A stretch of DNA of 64,000 bases from SSF26 sp037443945 (lineage in GTDB: Bacteria; Chloroflexota; Anaerolineae; J102): assembly GCA_037443945.1 (NCBI GenBank), contig JBBINH010000013.1, forward strand, positions 6,794 to 70,793, in the 5' to 3' direction. A model generated the notes under the pieces. It saw only the letters and a program-made list of their open reading frames with translations. It was not told where the DNA came from and did not search any database. The translations under genes were made by a program, and so were the position numbers. Below, piece after piece: positions 55,636-64,000 of the stretch. Numbering within the stretch: position 1 is the stretch's first letter; each line of letters opens with the position of its first letter.

Positions 55636-55670
55636 TTGGGTTTTGTCGGGATTCCCTGTATAATCCCGAC
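55636..55670 (+). promoter_or_regulatory. mreB promoter with an inverted repeat around the -10 box
   Basis: TTGGGT (55636-55641) and TATAAT (55659-55664) are 17 bases apart. The perfect inverted repeat GTCGGGATT (55645-55653) / AATCCCGAC (55662-55670) overlaps the -10 box, as an operator would. The same repeat followed by GTTTTT could also be a second terminator, so the role is ambiguous. Confidence 0.6.
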
Positions 55671-55704
55671 GTTTTTCCACTTTTGCGAACCAGGCCTTTC
55701 TTCC

Positions 55705-56709
55705 ATGTTCGAGAAACAAATCGGCATTGATCTCGGCACCGTCAACGTGCTCATGTATGTGCGCGGCAAAGGCGTTGTCCTCCAGGAGCCCAGCGTAGTG
55801 GCCATTTCGGTACGGGATAACCGGATCGTGGCCGTAGGCAAGGAGGCGGCCGAGATGATCGGCCGTGTACCCGAGAGCATCGAAGTCGCCCGGCCTGTAC
55901 GCGATGGCGTCATTGCCGATTACGCCGTCACGGAGAGCATGCTGCGCCACCTCATCCGTCGCGTGGTCGGCCGCAACCCGATCCTGCGACCTCAGATCAT
56001 GATGAGCGCCCCCAAAGGCGTTACCAGCGTCGAACGCCGGGCCGTGTACGACGCCGCCGTTCAGGCCGGTGCCAAAGAGGCTTATCTCATCCCCGAACCG
56101 CTGGCCGCGGCCCTGGGTGCCGGCCTGCCCATCCACACACCTACCGGCAATATGGTCGTGGACATCGGCGGCGGCACCAGCGAAGCCGCCGTCATCTCCA
56201 TGTACGATATCGTGGTCTGGAGCAGTGTGCGTGTGGGCGGGCTGCGCATCGACCAGGCCATCATCAACTACATCCGCAAAAAGTACAACCTGATTATCGG
56301 CGAACAGACGGCCGAAGACATCAAAATCCAGATCGGTTCGGCCCTACCTTTGCAAGACCCGCTCACCCTCGAGGTGCGCGGCCGCGATCAGGTCGCCGGG
56401 CTACCCAAGACCATCGTTGTTAGCTCCGATGAAGTCACCGAGGCCATCGGCGAACCCATCCAGGCCATTGTCGGTGCCGTGCGCCAGACGTTGGAAAAAA
56501 CACCCCCGGAGCTGGCCGCCGACATCATCGACCGGGGCATTGTGCTGACCGGGGGCGGGGCTCAATTGCGCCACATGGACCAATTGCTTGTCCGCGAGAC
56601 CGGTGTACCCTGTTTCGTCGCCGAAAATCCCATCGCCTGTGTGGCCATCGGCGCCGGCAGGGCGTTGGAAAACCTGGAGGTCATGCGCCGCTTTCTGCCC
56701 CCCATTTGA
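55705..56709 (+). CDS. mreB: Cell shape-determining protein MreB (actin-like)
   Basis: A 334-residue bacterial actin that guides cell-wall or envelope synthesis at the membrane. Phosphate-binding motifs are IGIDLGTVNVLMY at the start, VVDIGGGTSEAAVIS near 150 and GIVLTGGGAQLRHMD near 280. ATG 55705 follows the promoter by about 35 bases and gives the family start (MFEKQIGIDLG). The usual mreC/mreD partners do not follow; the next gene is on the opposite strand. Confidence 0.95.
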   Translation: MFEKQIGIDLGTVNVLMYVRGKGVVLQEPSVVAISVRDNRIVAVGKEAAEMIGRVPESIEVARPVRDGVIADYAVTESMLRHLIRRVVGRNPILRPQIMMSAPKGVTSVERRAVYDAAVQAGAKEAYLIPEPLAAALGAGLPIHTPTGNMVVDIGGGTSEAAVISMYDIVVWSSVRVGGLRIDQAIINYIRKKYNLIIGEQTAEDIKIQIGSALPLQDPLTLEVRGRDQVAGLPKTIVVSSDEVTEAIGEPIQAIVGAVRQTLEKTPPELAADIIDRGIVLTGGGAQLRHMDQLLVRETGVPCFVAENPIACVAIGAGRALENLEVMRRFLPPI

Positions 56710-56730
56710 ACAACCACCCGGCCGCGCAAC

Positions 56731-58290
56731 CTATCCGGCCACGGGGAGGCTGAAGAAGAAGGTCGTGCCCTTGCCCGGTTCGCTTTGCAGCCATACCTCG
56801 CCGCCGTGGGCCTCGATCAGGGCTTTGACCAGATAAAGACCCAACCCCACGCCTTGAGTGCTGCGGCGGAGTCCCGACTCGACCCGGTAAAAACGTTCGA
56901 ACACGTTGCGCTGCTCCTCGGGGGGAATGCCGATCCCGGTATCGGCCACATAGCCGATCACACGATGGTCGTCTTGCCAGGCACCGACCCGGATCAGACC
57001 GCTGCCCGGTGAATACTTGATGGCGTTGCTGAGCAAGTTATCGAGGACTTGTCGGATGCGCTTCTCATCCCCACGGACCAGGGGCAGATCGGCCGGGAAA
57101 TCGAGCTCGAAACGGTGGGATGGGGCTTGGGTGCGAAAGCGCTCAACGGCCGTCTTGGCCAAGAGCGCCAGGTTCACCTCCTCAAGGTCGAGCTGCAGCG
57201 CACCGGCCTGAATGCGCGAGGCATCGAGTAGGTTGTTGATCAGCTCGTTCAGGCGATTGCTTTCCTCTTCGATAATGCGACTGTACTCGCGCACCATCTC
57301 CGGGCTAAGCGGTGCGTCTTCACGGGCCAGGGTGCTGGCATAGCCCTTGATCAGACTGACAGGGGTTTTCAATTCGTGCGAAATGACCGAAATAAAGGTG
57401 GATTTCAGCTCTTCGGCCTCGCGATAGCGGGTGATATCGGTCAGGGTGGCGATGATGTTGAGCAGATTGCCGTTGCGGTCGAACAGCGGCGAGTAGGTGA
57501 TGCCCACCGTGACCCGACGCCGACCCGGACGCACGATATCGCCCTCGCCGTACCACACGCCCGTCGGCGGCGGCAACGGCCGCCCGCTCAGACACAGATG
57601 GTCGCCGGTCGCATTTTGCAGTTGCAACACCTCGGCACAAGGACGCCCACGCATCTGTTCGGGCGTCAATCCCACCAGATTGGAAAGCGCCCGATTGCTG
57701 ACGAGGATCCGCATCTCCGGGTCGAGGATGAGAACGCCGTTGGGACTGTTCTCGATAATGGTCTCCACGCGGGCTTTTTCCACGCGTAGCTGTTCGACCT
57801 GACGGGCGTTGCGCACGGCAATGGCCGCCTGATCGGCAAAATCGCGTAAGAGGGCACGGTCACCGGGGCTGAAAGCCACCGAACCGGAGCGAAAAAGAAA
57901 GATCCCACCCACGCTTTGCTCATCTTCGAGGACCAACGGCAGCGCAATCGCCTGTTCCAGCGGTACACCCAAGGCTTCGCGCACGATGGCCAGTTGTCGA
58001 CGCAGTTCGGCTTCGCTCCAGAAATCCGGATCGGCTGATTTCTGCGCCAGATACGGGGCCAGGGCATTGAACACCCGTGACGGTAAAGCGTATCCTGTGG
58101 CCAGCCGGAGTCCACCGCCCGGTCGCGTCAGGGCGATATAGCCCACCTCGGCGCCGACCATCTCCGCCGCATAGTGCAGAATGGTGCGCAACAACGAGGG
58201 CAGATCGAGACGAGAAGTCAGGGCGCGGCTGATCTCAAGCAGGGCCTCGAGTTGGCGCTGACGATAGGTCGAATAGAGCGAGAGAGACAT
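56731..58290 (-). CDS. GAF/PAS-domain sensor histidine kinase
   Basis: A 519-residue cytoplasmic kinase without membrane helices. The order is: GAF domain (about 20-165), coiled linker, PAS domain (about 175-290; NSPNGVLILDPEM), HisKA with the phosphorylated histidine in SVISHELKTPVSLIKGY (about 300), and HATPase (N box LLSNAIKYSP, G1 ADTGIGIP, G2 GVGLGLYLVK). The signal is unknown. No response regulator is adjacent; the truncated regulator at the window end, beyond the transporter, is a candidate partner. ATG 58290 is preferred because the longer frame adds an unrelated tail. Confidence 0.9.
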   Translation of the reverse strand: MSLSLYSTYRQRQLEALLEISRALTSRLDLPSLLRTILHYAAEMVGAEVGYIALTRPGGGLRLATGYALPSRVFNALAPYLAQKSADPDFWSEAELRRQLAIVREALGVPLEQAIALPLVLEDEQSVGGIFLFRSGSVAFSPGDRALLRDFADQAAIAVRNARQVEQLRVEKARVETIIENSPNGVLILDPEMRILVSNRALSNLVGLTPEQMRGRPCAEVLQLQNATGDHLCLSGRPLPPPTGVWYGEGDIVRPGRRRVTVGITYSPLFDRNGNLLNIIATLTDITRYREAEELKSTFISVISHELKTPVSLIKGYASTLAREDAPLSPEMVREYSRIIEEESNRLNELINNLLDASRIQAGALQLDLEEVNLALLAKTAVERFRTQAPSHRFELDFPADLPLVRGDEKRIRQVLDNLLSNAIKYSPGSGLIRVGAWQDDHRVIGYVADTGIGIPPEEQRNVFERFYRVESGLRRSTQGVGLGLYLVKALIEAHGGEVWLQSEPGKGTTFFFSLPVAG

Positions 58291-58450
58291 GAAGACCCGA
58301 TAAAAGGGAGCACCCGGAAGCGCTCGGGCGGCTGTATCCAGGTGAGGCGGTGGTCTGTGATCGCGTGAAAGGCAAGGCGTGGTAAAAAAGGCCATGGGCA
58401 CAGGCGTTTAGCGAGGAGAACCATCGCCAAGAGAGTCCATGACCCAACCT

Positions 58451-58481
58451 ATTGTACCCCACCCGGAAGTGGCGATGCCAA
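58451..58481 (-). promoter_or_regulatory. Possible promoter of the sensor kinase
   Basis: On the minus strand TTGGCA (58481-58476) and TACAAT (58456-58451) are 19 bases apart. A ten-codon frame (58440-58408) starts ten bases downstream; the kinase starts 160 bases downstream. The rest of the 266-base gap holds no feature I recognise. Confidence 0.35.
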
Positions 58482-58556
58482 CCGCTCCGGACTCGGTTCT
58501 CGCTTGTGTTGGTGGGATTTTGGCGGTGTGGGTGAGCCTTTTGATGCACCCTTACT

Positions 58557-59267
58557 TTACAGCCCTAGGTAGGCGGAGCGCACATGAGGATCGCGGATCA
58601 GCTGGCGCGGGGTGCCGTGCAGTTCGACTTTACCACCGGCTACTACGTAGGCGTAGTCGCTGATCGCCAATGCCATCTGGCTGTTTTGCTCGACAAGCAG
58701 GATGGTCAACCCCATGGAGCGCAGTTGCTTTATTGTCTCAAAGAGCTGGAGGGTGAGAATAGGTGCTAGGCCTAGCGAGAGCTCATCAATCATTAATAAG
58801 CGTGGTTCGGCCATGATGCCACGGGCTACGGCCAGCATTTGCTGTTCACCTCCGCTCAGGGTGCCGGCCTTCTGCGTGGCGCGTTCTTTGAGCCGTGGGA
58901 AGAGCTCATAGACGCGTTCGAGATTCTGGTTGAAACGGGCGCGGGCGCGCGAGCTACTGGCGCCCATTTCCAGGTTTTCATAAACGCTCATTTCGCTGAA
59001 AAGCTGCCGGCCTTCTGGCACCAACACCAATCCCATCTCGGCTTTGACATACGGTGGCAAATGCCCAATTCCGCGCCCTTCAAAGCGGATGGAACCACTC
59101 CAGGGGCGAATTAATCCCATGATCGTGCGCAGGAGGGTGGTTTTCCCTACGCCGTTACTGCCGATTAGGGCGGTGAGCTTCCCCTCTTCGACCTGCAAAG
59201 AGCATCCCCATAAAATCTGGACTTCGCCGTATCCAGAACTCAGCTCTTGAATTTCCAGAATGTTCAT
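58557..59267 (-). CDS. livF: Branched-chain amino acid ABC transporter ATPase LivF
   Basis: A 236-residue ABC ATPase. Walker A GSNGVGKTTLL, the signature LSGGEQQMLAVARG, Walker B LLMIDELSLGLAP and the H-loop region LLVEQN are present; the VLVPEGRQLFSEMSVYENLE segment is characteristic of LivF. It overlaps livG by four bases and is the last gene of the operon. Confidence 0.95.
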   Translation of the reverse strand: MNILEIQELSSGYGEVQILWGCSLQVEEGKLTALIGSNGVGKTTLLRTIMGLIRPWSGSIRFEGRGIGHLPPYVKAEMGLVLVPEGRQLFSEMSVYENLEMGASSSRARARFNQNLERVYELFPRLKERATQKAGTLSGGEQQMLAVARGIMAEPRLLMIDELSLGLAPILTLQLFETIKQLRSMGLTILLVEQNSQMALAISDYAYVVAGGKVELHGTPRQLIRDPHVRSAYLGL

Positions 59268-60019
59268 GCGACCTCCTCCAGCAAGCGCTGCGCCAGTTTG
59301 GGATCGCCGAGGTAGGCCTCGATGACGCGAGGGTTGTTGGAGATCTCCTGGGGCGTCCCTTCGGCAATTTGTTCGCCGTAATCCAGGACAATGATGCGCT
59401 CGGATACCTTCATGATGGCATGCATGAGATGCTCGATCATGATGATGGTGATCCCCTGCTCACGGATGGTGCGGATCGTCGTCAACATGGCCTCGATCTC
59501 GGAGGGGTTCAGACCGGCCAGCACTTCATCCAGCAGGAGCAGATAGGGTCGCGCCGCCAATGCCCGTGCCATTTCCAGCCGTTTCTTTTGGGCGATGTTC
59601 AAGCTTCCGGCCAGCTGATCGGCGCGTTCCTTTAGCCCGACCAATTCCAGAATTTCATCGGCGATCGCGGCGGCATCGGAGAGGGAATGATTTTCGCGCC
59701 CGAAGCAGGCGCCGACCATCACATTTTCGCGCACCGTGAGCTGATTCAGCGGACGGACCACTTGGTGTGAACGTGCCAGGCCGCGCCGCGCCACCTCGTA
59801 GGGCTTGAGCCCGGTGATATCTTTGCCGCGGAAGATCACCCGTCCCTCTTCAGGAGCGTAGACGCCGTTGAGCACGTTGAATAGAGTGGTTTTGCCCGCG
59901 CCGTTAGGGCCGATTAGGCCAAGGATTTGGCCTTGCGGCAGGTCGAATGTGACATGGGTGAGCGCTTGCAAACCACCGAAACGTTTGGTCACGCCTTGAA
60001 CTGAGAGTAACACGCTCAT
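59264..60019 (-). CDS. livG: Branched-chain amino acid ABC transporter ATPase LivG
   Basis: A 251-residue ABC ATPase with Walker A GPNGAGKTTLFNVL, the LivG-type segment ITGLKPYEVARRGLARSHQ, the linker SLNIAQKKRLEMARAL in place of the classical signature, and LLLDEVLAGLNP. ATG 60019 overlaps the livM stop by four bases, which fixes the start; the in-frame extension lies inside livM. Confidence 0.95.
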   Translation of the reverse strand: MSVLLSVQGVTKRFGGLQALTHVTFDLPQGQILGLIGPNGAGKTTLFNVLNGVYAPEEGRVIFRGKDITGLKPYEVARRGLARSHQVVRPLNQLTVRENVMVGACFGRENHSLSDAAAIADEILELVGLKERADQLAGSLNIAQKKRLEMARALAARPYLLLLDEVLAGLNPSEIEAMLTTIRTIREQGITIIMIEHLMHAIMKVSERIIVLDYGEQIAEGTPQEISNNPRVIEAYLGDPKLAQRLLEEVA

Positions 60020-61002
60020 ATCAACACCCTCCGCAGCTTGGAGAATTTCTGCTGCAGCCATCCCACCAGGCCGGCGGGCACAAAAAGCACGATCAGCAGG
60101 AGCAGGAGGCCGGCGATCACCAACTGAAAGTCCTTGATGGCGAGGCCGGCGACTTTCCAATCCGTGGTGAGCAACAGGCCACGTAATCGCTGGTATCCCC
60201 AGGCGCCCAGCAGAGGACCGAGCACCGTGCCTTGCCCACCGAGCATAACCATGACAATCGCCTCAATCGAGAGATGGAGCCGGAAGGCATCTTTAGGCTC
60301 CACGGTGCCGTTTTTGAAGAAAAAGAGCACGCCCAACATCCCCGGCAGCAGCGTCGAGAGAACATAGGCGATTGTCTTGTATTGTGGCGTAACCACCCCC
60401 ATCACTTCGGCGGCGTCTTCGTCCTCGCGGATGGCCATCAGGCCCAGGCCCAGTTTGCTCTGCCGTACCCAGTAACTGAGCAGGATACCGACCAGGCTGA
60501 TGACCACAACAAAGTAATAGGTGAGCCAAAGCGCCTCTGCGGCTCCACCATAGGGTTTATAGACCGAAAAGTGAAGCTCAATACCGGTGGAAGCGCCAAA
60601 CGGTTTGAAGTTGGAGACAAACGTGCGCATGGCCTCGTTGATGCCAATGGTGACCAGGGCAAAATAAGCGCCGCGCAACCGCAAGATGGCGCGCCCTAGT
60701 AAAAGCGCCAGCAGCGCCGAGGTCAAGCCACCGAGAAGCACGCCAAGCGGCAGGGGCCAACCCCATTTGTCGATCGCATACACTCCCATGTAACCGCCCA
60801 GACCGTAGAAGACCACGTGACCGAACGAAACGTATCCCGTGTACCCCAGGATGATGTTCAGGCTGGAGGCCATGACGATCGCCAGCAAGATGGTGAAGGT
60901 GCGTTCACGCAGCGCCGCATCGCGGGTGATGATAGGCGGTATGCTGATCAGGAGCAAAATCCCAAGCGTCAACCAGAGACCGGGGTGGGCCCACTTTTTC
61001 AT
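60016..61002 (-). CDS. livM: Branched-chain amino acid ABC transporter permease LivM
   Basis: A 328-residue permease with about ten membrane helices. The family segment NIILGYTGYVSFGHVVFYGLGGY and the EAA-like loop AIREDEDAAEVMGV are clear. Subunits LivM and LivH form the channel. The start overlaps the livH stop by four bases. Confidence 0.93.
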   Translation of the reverse strand: MKKWAHPGLWLTLGILLLISIPPIITRDAALRERTFTILLAIVMASSLNIILGYTGYVSFGHVVFYGLGGYMGVYAIDKWGWPLPLGVLLGGLTSALLALLLGRAILRLRGAYFALVTIGINEAMRTFVSNFKPFGASTGIELHFSVYKPYGGAAEALWLTYYFVVVISLVGILLSYWVRQSKLGLGLMAIREDEDAAEVMGVVTPQYKTIAYVLSTLLPGMLGVLFFFKNGTVEPKDAFRLHLSIEAIVMVMLGGQGTVLGPLLGAWGYQRLRGLLLTTDWKVAGLAIKDFQLVIAGLLLLLIVLFVPAGLVGWLQQKFSKLRRVLI

Positions 61003-61862
61003 GATTTCCCTCCGAGCAAGCCGCTGGGGCGGACGAGCAGGATGAAAACGAAGAAGAGGAATTCGATCACCGGCACCCAGGTGTTGGGAATGGCCAACGG
61101 GAACACGCCCTCCATCAGCCCCAGAATCAACCCGCCGAGCAGGGCGCCAAGCGGATTGCCCAGACCTCCCAAAACGCCGATGATGAAGCTCTTGAGCTCA
61201 TACGTGCCACCCGAAAGGATGGTGAAGGAAAAGAAGGTGGCGATCAGGCCGCCGGCGATCGCTGCCAGCATGGTGCCGAGGCCGAAGCTCAGAGCCAGCA
61301 CGCGCGCCGAGGGAATGCCCATTAATTCGGCCGCGGCGCGGTTATTCGCCACGGCGCGCACGTATTTGCCCGGACGGGTGCGGTAAAGAAAGAAATAGAG
61401 TGCTGCGGTCACCAGCAGCGTTATCAAAGCAGCAACCAATCGGGTGCCTTGGAGGGTGATCGCGCCAATCTCAATGCGTCCCAGCGAGAAACCGGTATCC
61501 CGTGGACTGGTGGTGAAAACCGCCGTCCCGATGCCGATGATAATCATGTTGATCGAGAACGTTGCCAGGAGTGTTGAAAGATGAGGGGCATCGATCACCC
61601 GGTGGATGGCGATGAAGTAGATCAGAATGCCGAGTAGAAGCCCCAGGATCGCCACCAAGATCAGTGCCAGATAGGGGTTCAGGCCTAACCCGGTGAAAAG
61701 CAGGTATACGCCGAACATGCCTAAGGCGATCACCGGGCCGTGCGTTAAGTTGATCACATGCATCACGCCCCAGATCAGCGTTAGCCCCATGGCGGCGATC
61801 CCGTAAACGAGACCGATCAGTAGACCGTCAATAATGGAGGAGAATAAGGTGTTCAGGCTCAT
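60999..61862 (-). CDS. livH: Branched-chain amino acid ABC transporter permease LivH
   Basis: A 287-residue permease with about eight helices, recognised by GLVYGIAAMGLTLIWGVMHV, NLTHGPVIALGMFG and the loop AVANNRAAAELMGIPSARV. GGAG eight bases before ATG 61862 decides the start. It is separated from livK by a stem-loop that would lower its expression relative to the binding protein. Confidence 0.93.
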   Translation of the reverse strand: MSLNTLFSSIIDGLLIGLVYGIAAMGLTLIWGVMHVINLTHGPVIALGMFGVYLLFTGLGLNPYLALILVAILGLLLGILIYFIAIHRVIDAPHLSTLLATFSINMIIIGIGTAVFTTSPRDTGFSLGRIEIGAITLQGTRLVAALITLLVTAALYFFLYRTRPGKYVRAVANNRAAAELMGIPSARVLALSFGLGTMLAAIAGGLIATFFSFTILSGGTYELKSFIIGVLGGLGNPLGALLGGLILGLMEGVFPLAIPNTWVPVIEFLFFVFILLVRPSGLLGGKS

Positions 61863-61922
61863 GCTATCTCCGCCGGTCAAAGGATTTCAATGCAAGGTGC
61901 GTTGATACGAACGTCGAATAAC

Positions 61923-61957
61923 AAGACCCTGCAGGAGGGCCCCCTGCAGGGTCTTTT
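61923..61957 (-). terminator. Stem-loop between livK and livH
   Basis: A 13-bp perfect stem (61923-61935 with 61943-61955) and a seven-base loop. On the minus strand it is followed by GTTATT, on the plus strand by TT. It is likely a partial terminator or stability element that allows more livK than livHMGF message. Confidence 0.7.
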
Positions 61958-61969
61958 CTGCCGCCGTGT

Positions 61970-63304
61970 TTAGCGGATCGGATAGAGTGCCTGTGCGGTT
62001 GCACCTGCCGCCGGCCAAACGACTTGCTTCACGAGATTGCCGGAGGCATCTTTTTGCCACTGGATGTAGACCATCTCGTGGCCGATCTGCAAGCCGTGTT
62101 GTTCGGCGCTGGTATCAAACTTGATGCGACCGAAGAAGATGGTCATATCCATGTTATCCAACGCTTGCTGGATGGCGGCTGTATCCAGCGACCCGGCTGT
62201 TTCGATGGCCTTTTGCAGGATCAGGCCGGCCGCATAACCACCCGCTGCGTGGTACGAGGGCTCCTCGCCAAAGGCGGCCTGATAGGCTTTGACGAACTCT
62301 TCGCCGGTGGGCCCGTAATCGGGTTTGAAGGCAGCCAGAGGCTCCCATTGGCTTGGGCCGATCACACCCAAAGCGGCGTCACCGATCTCGGCGAACTTGG
62401 GCTCCGGCGGAGCCACCAGCAGGGCGATCATCTTCACCGCCAGATTCTTCTCATAGAGTGCTTTGGCAAATTGTTGCCCATCGGCAAAGTGACCACCGCC
62501 GAGCACAACCTCGGGTTGTGCCCCTTCGATCTTGGTGACGATCGGAGCGAAGTCGGTGGTGCCGCTATCGTACCCCTCGAAGAGCACGATCTCATAGCCC
62601 TTGCCTTCGGCATAGGCCTTGACCGCATCGGCGACCGAGGTCGAGAACTTATCGTTTTCGTGGACGATGGCGAGCTTCTTGACGTTCGGGTCGAGGGAGG
62701 CCAGCAGATCAACCGCACCGGTCAAGTAGCGCCCGGCCGGGGTGTAGGTCTGGTAGACCAGGGTGTAGCCTTTGCGATAGGTACCCTCTGCCGCGGCGCC
62801 GGTGGTGATCATGATCTTCTCATATTGCTGGGCGATCACCGCGGCTGCATCGGCCAGACCGGAAGAATAGGGGCTGATCAAGAAATCGGCCTTGTCCTCG
62901 GTGATCAGTTTGGTATATAGCTCCTGGACGCGATCGGCGTTCGATTCGTCATCGTAGAACTTCGCCTGGAACTTGACCACCGTGCCATCGGCCAGTTTGA
63001 TCCCACCGGCGGCATTGACCTGGTCCATCCAGAGCTTCAGACCGTTGTTCTGGCGGGTGGATTCAACGTTCAGCTTGCCGGTCAGGGAAGCGGTGAAGCC
63101 GATGGTCGCCGCCTTTTCGGGGGGCGTGGTCGGCGTAGGAGGTTGGGTGGGAGCCGGCGTGGCTGGTGGTTGCGTGGTCGGCGGTTGCGTGGCAGGGGGC
63201 TGAGTGGGCGGTAGCGGTGTGGACGTGGGTATGGGGGTGGACTGAGGACTGCAAGCGGCCATCAGGCCAAGCACGATCAAGAAGGAAAGCAAGAGACGTT
63301 TCAT
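61970..63304 (-). CDS. livK: Branched-chain amino acid ABC transporter binding lipoprotein LivK
   Basis: A 444-residue lipoprotein. The signal segment ends in the lipobox LMAAC (cysteine 18), followed by a linker of about 45 residues made almost only of P, T, Q, A and S, then a type I periplasmic binding fold beginning ATIGFTASLTGKLNVE. Segments such as ISPYSSGLADAAAVIAQ and AIVHENDKFSTSVADAV fit the family. GGAGGAGA precedes ATG 63304. It captures the substrate for the LivHMGF channel; leucine, isoleucine, valine, or other amides or urea-like compounds are all possible in this family. Confidence 0.93.
   Translation of the reverse strand: MKRLLLSFLIVLGLMAACSPQSTPIPTSTPLPPTQPPATQPPTTQPPATPAPTQPPTPTTPPEKAATIGFTASLTGKLNVESTRQNNGLKLWMDQVNAAGGIKLADGTVVKFQAKFYDDESNADRVQELYTKLITEDKADFLISPYSSGLADAAAVIAQQYEKIMITTGAAAEGTYRKGYTLVYQTYTPAGRYLTGAVDLLASLDPNVKKLAIVHENDKFSTSVADAVKAYAEGKGYEIVLFEGYDSGTTDFAPIVTKIEGAQPEVVLGGGHFADGQQFAKALYEKNLAVKMIALLVAPPEPKFAEIGDAALGVIGPSQWEPLAAFKPDYGPTGEEFVKAYQAAFGEEPSYHAAGGYAAGLILQKAIETAGSLDTAAIQQALDNMDMTIFFGRIKFDTSAEQHGLQIGHEMVYIQWQKDASGNLVKQVVWPAAGATAQALYPIR
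63105..63240 (-). repeat. Low-complexity Pro/Thr-coding repeat in livK
   Basis: Repeated CCACC/CAACC-type units encode the PTPLPPTQPPATQPP-like linker of the binding protein. The repeats are imperfect and in frame, and form a flexible spacer between the lipid anchor and the binding domain. Confidence 0.7.
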
Positions 63305-63428
63305 ATATCTCCTCCTAAAAGATAGAATGTTGTGGGGTAGCAACATGTCTATTATCGGAGCATATCCCGCCCGGAAAAAACGGCGCATAAAAAGCCATCC
63401 CGGATTGTAAAAAATCTATAAACGTCTC

Positions 63429-64000
63429 TTAGCGCTCTTCAAAACGGTAACCGATCCCGTGTTCGGTATGGAGGTAGCGGGGGTGTGTCGGATCGGGCTC
63501 GATCTTGCGGCGCAGTCGCCCGATATAGACGCGCAGGTATTCCGCTTCGTTGCCGTATTGCGACCCCCAGACCTGTTGCAGAATGAGCTGATGGGGCAGG
63601 ACTTTTCCGGCATGGCGCATGAGGAAGACCAGCAAGCTGTATTCGGTGGGCGTGAGCGCGATTTCGCGCCCGTCTACGGTAGCAATGTGACGCTCCAGGT
63701 CCACGCAGATCGCGCCGCGCACCAGCCGTTCGCCGCTGCTCGGCACATGCGACCATTGCGATCGGCGCAGCACGGCTTTCACCCGTCCCAAGAGTTCCCC
63801 AACGCCGAAGGGCTTGGTCAGGTAATCATCAGCACCCAGATCGAAGGCGCGCACCTTGTCGCTTTCCTCGCCGAGGGCGCTCAGGATGATGATCGGCACG
63901 GTTGAGACCTCCCGCAAGCGGCGGGTCATTTCCAGGCCGTCCAGGTGGGGCATCATCAGGTCCAGAATGATCAGGTCAACGGATTCGCGCTCGAAGATCG
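63429..64000 (-). CDS. OmpR/KdpE-family response regulator, N-terminus outside the window
   Basis: The visible 190 residues lack the first about 45. The phosphorylated aspartate is present in LIILDLMMPHLDGLEM (codon 63960-63962), with the conserved lysine in DDYLTKPFGVGELLGRV, followed by a winged-helix DNA-binding domain (LTPTEYSLLVFLMRHAGKVL, then YIGRLRRKIEPDP and HTEHGIGYRFEER). It lies upstream of livK on the same strand, 124 bases apart, and may regulate that operon or pair with the kinase at 56.7-58.3 kb. Both links are only inferences. Confidence 0.93.
   Translation of the reverse strand, partial: IFERESVDLIILDLMMPHLDGLEMTRRLREVSTVPIIILSALGEESDKVRAFDLGADDYLTKPFGVGELLGRVKAVLRRSQWSHVPSSGERLVRGAICVDLERHIATVDGREIALTPTEYSLLVFLMRHAGKVLPHQLILQQVWGSQYGNEAEYLRVYIGRLRRKIEPDPTHPRYLHTEHGIGYRFEER

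Noticed and set aside
63105..63240. Tandem DNA repeat of possible mobile or regulatory nature
   Set aside because: It is in frame and encodes a Pro/Thr linker, common in lipid-anchored binding proteins.

Overview
The window is 64 kb of gene-dense, GC-rich chromosomal DNA. It most likely comes from a member of the Chloroflexota (Anaerolineae/Ardenticatenia-like). This is inferred from the mixture of genes: a MoeA fused to a periplasmic-binding-like domain, an archaeal/fungal-type aspartate-semialdehyde dehydrogenase, a luciferase-like (F420-type) oxidoreductase, SelB, single-chain pyruvate:ferredoxin oxidoreductase, Cox-type MoxR/VWA genes and an atpI-B-E-F-H-A-G-D-C operon next to mreB. No marker RNA gene lies in the window, so the assignment stays tentative. 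I see no rRNA, tRNA, CRISPR array, prophage or complete insertion sequence.

Layout. 1-7.2 kb: end of polX, a lipoprotein and mutM, then a moeA fusion, a cupin, a deleted dioxygenase remnant and a Nudix hydrolase. 7.3-10.8 kb: an HTH gene behind three 21-bp repeats, an alpha-oxoamine synthase, then argG behind an apparent arginine attenuation leader. 10.8-14.3 kb (minus strand): asd, an unusual HAD-like protein whose motifs look circularly permuted, and a DUF1015 protein. 14.5-19.7 kb: a polyprenyl synthase and glycosyltransferase, then a coiled-coil protein and selB. 19.9-31 kb: a one-strand respiratory cluster. It encodes a lipoprotein cytochrome c, a tiny membrane subunit, a CuA subunit II, a heme-copper subunit I without the active-site tyrosine, a three-module cytochrome cd1 nitrite reductase (NirS), a copper-handling membrane protein, a copper P-type ATPase and a large cytochrome b / ferredoxin / MvhD-like fusion. 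31-36 kb (minus): a DHOD-like protein and nifJ. 36-41 kb: MoxR/VWA pair, PEBP lipoprotein, luciferase-like oxidoreductase, zinc-ribbon protein. 41-48 kb: a 2-oxoacid:ferredoxin oxidoreductase with fused beta and gamma parts, then amidohydrolase, SDR, enoyl-CoA hydratase, a redoxin-like and a VOC protein. 48-56.7 kb: ATP synthase operon and mreB. 56.7-64 kb (minus): a sensor kinase, a complete livKHMGF branched-chain amino-acid transporter and the 3' part of an OmpR-type response regulator.

How it fits together. The centrepiece is the 19.9-31 kb cluster. NirS would make NO from nitrite, the CuA heme-copper enzyme would reduce NO to N2O, the two copper proteins would supply CuA/CuB, and the cytochrome b fusion looks like a new quinone/iron-sulfur electron entry. 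Together with PFOR, the KorAB-type enzyme and the ATP synthase this describes a facultative anaerobe that oxidises 2-oxoacids through ferredoxin and respires nitrogen oxides. The promoters I can read use TTGCAC or TTGACA -35 boxes. At several genes the -10 box lies only 6-8 nt before the start codon, which suggests leaderless transcripts.
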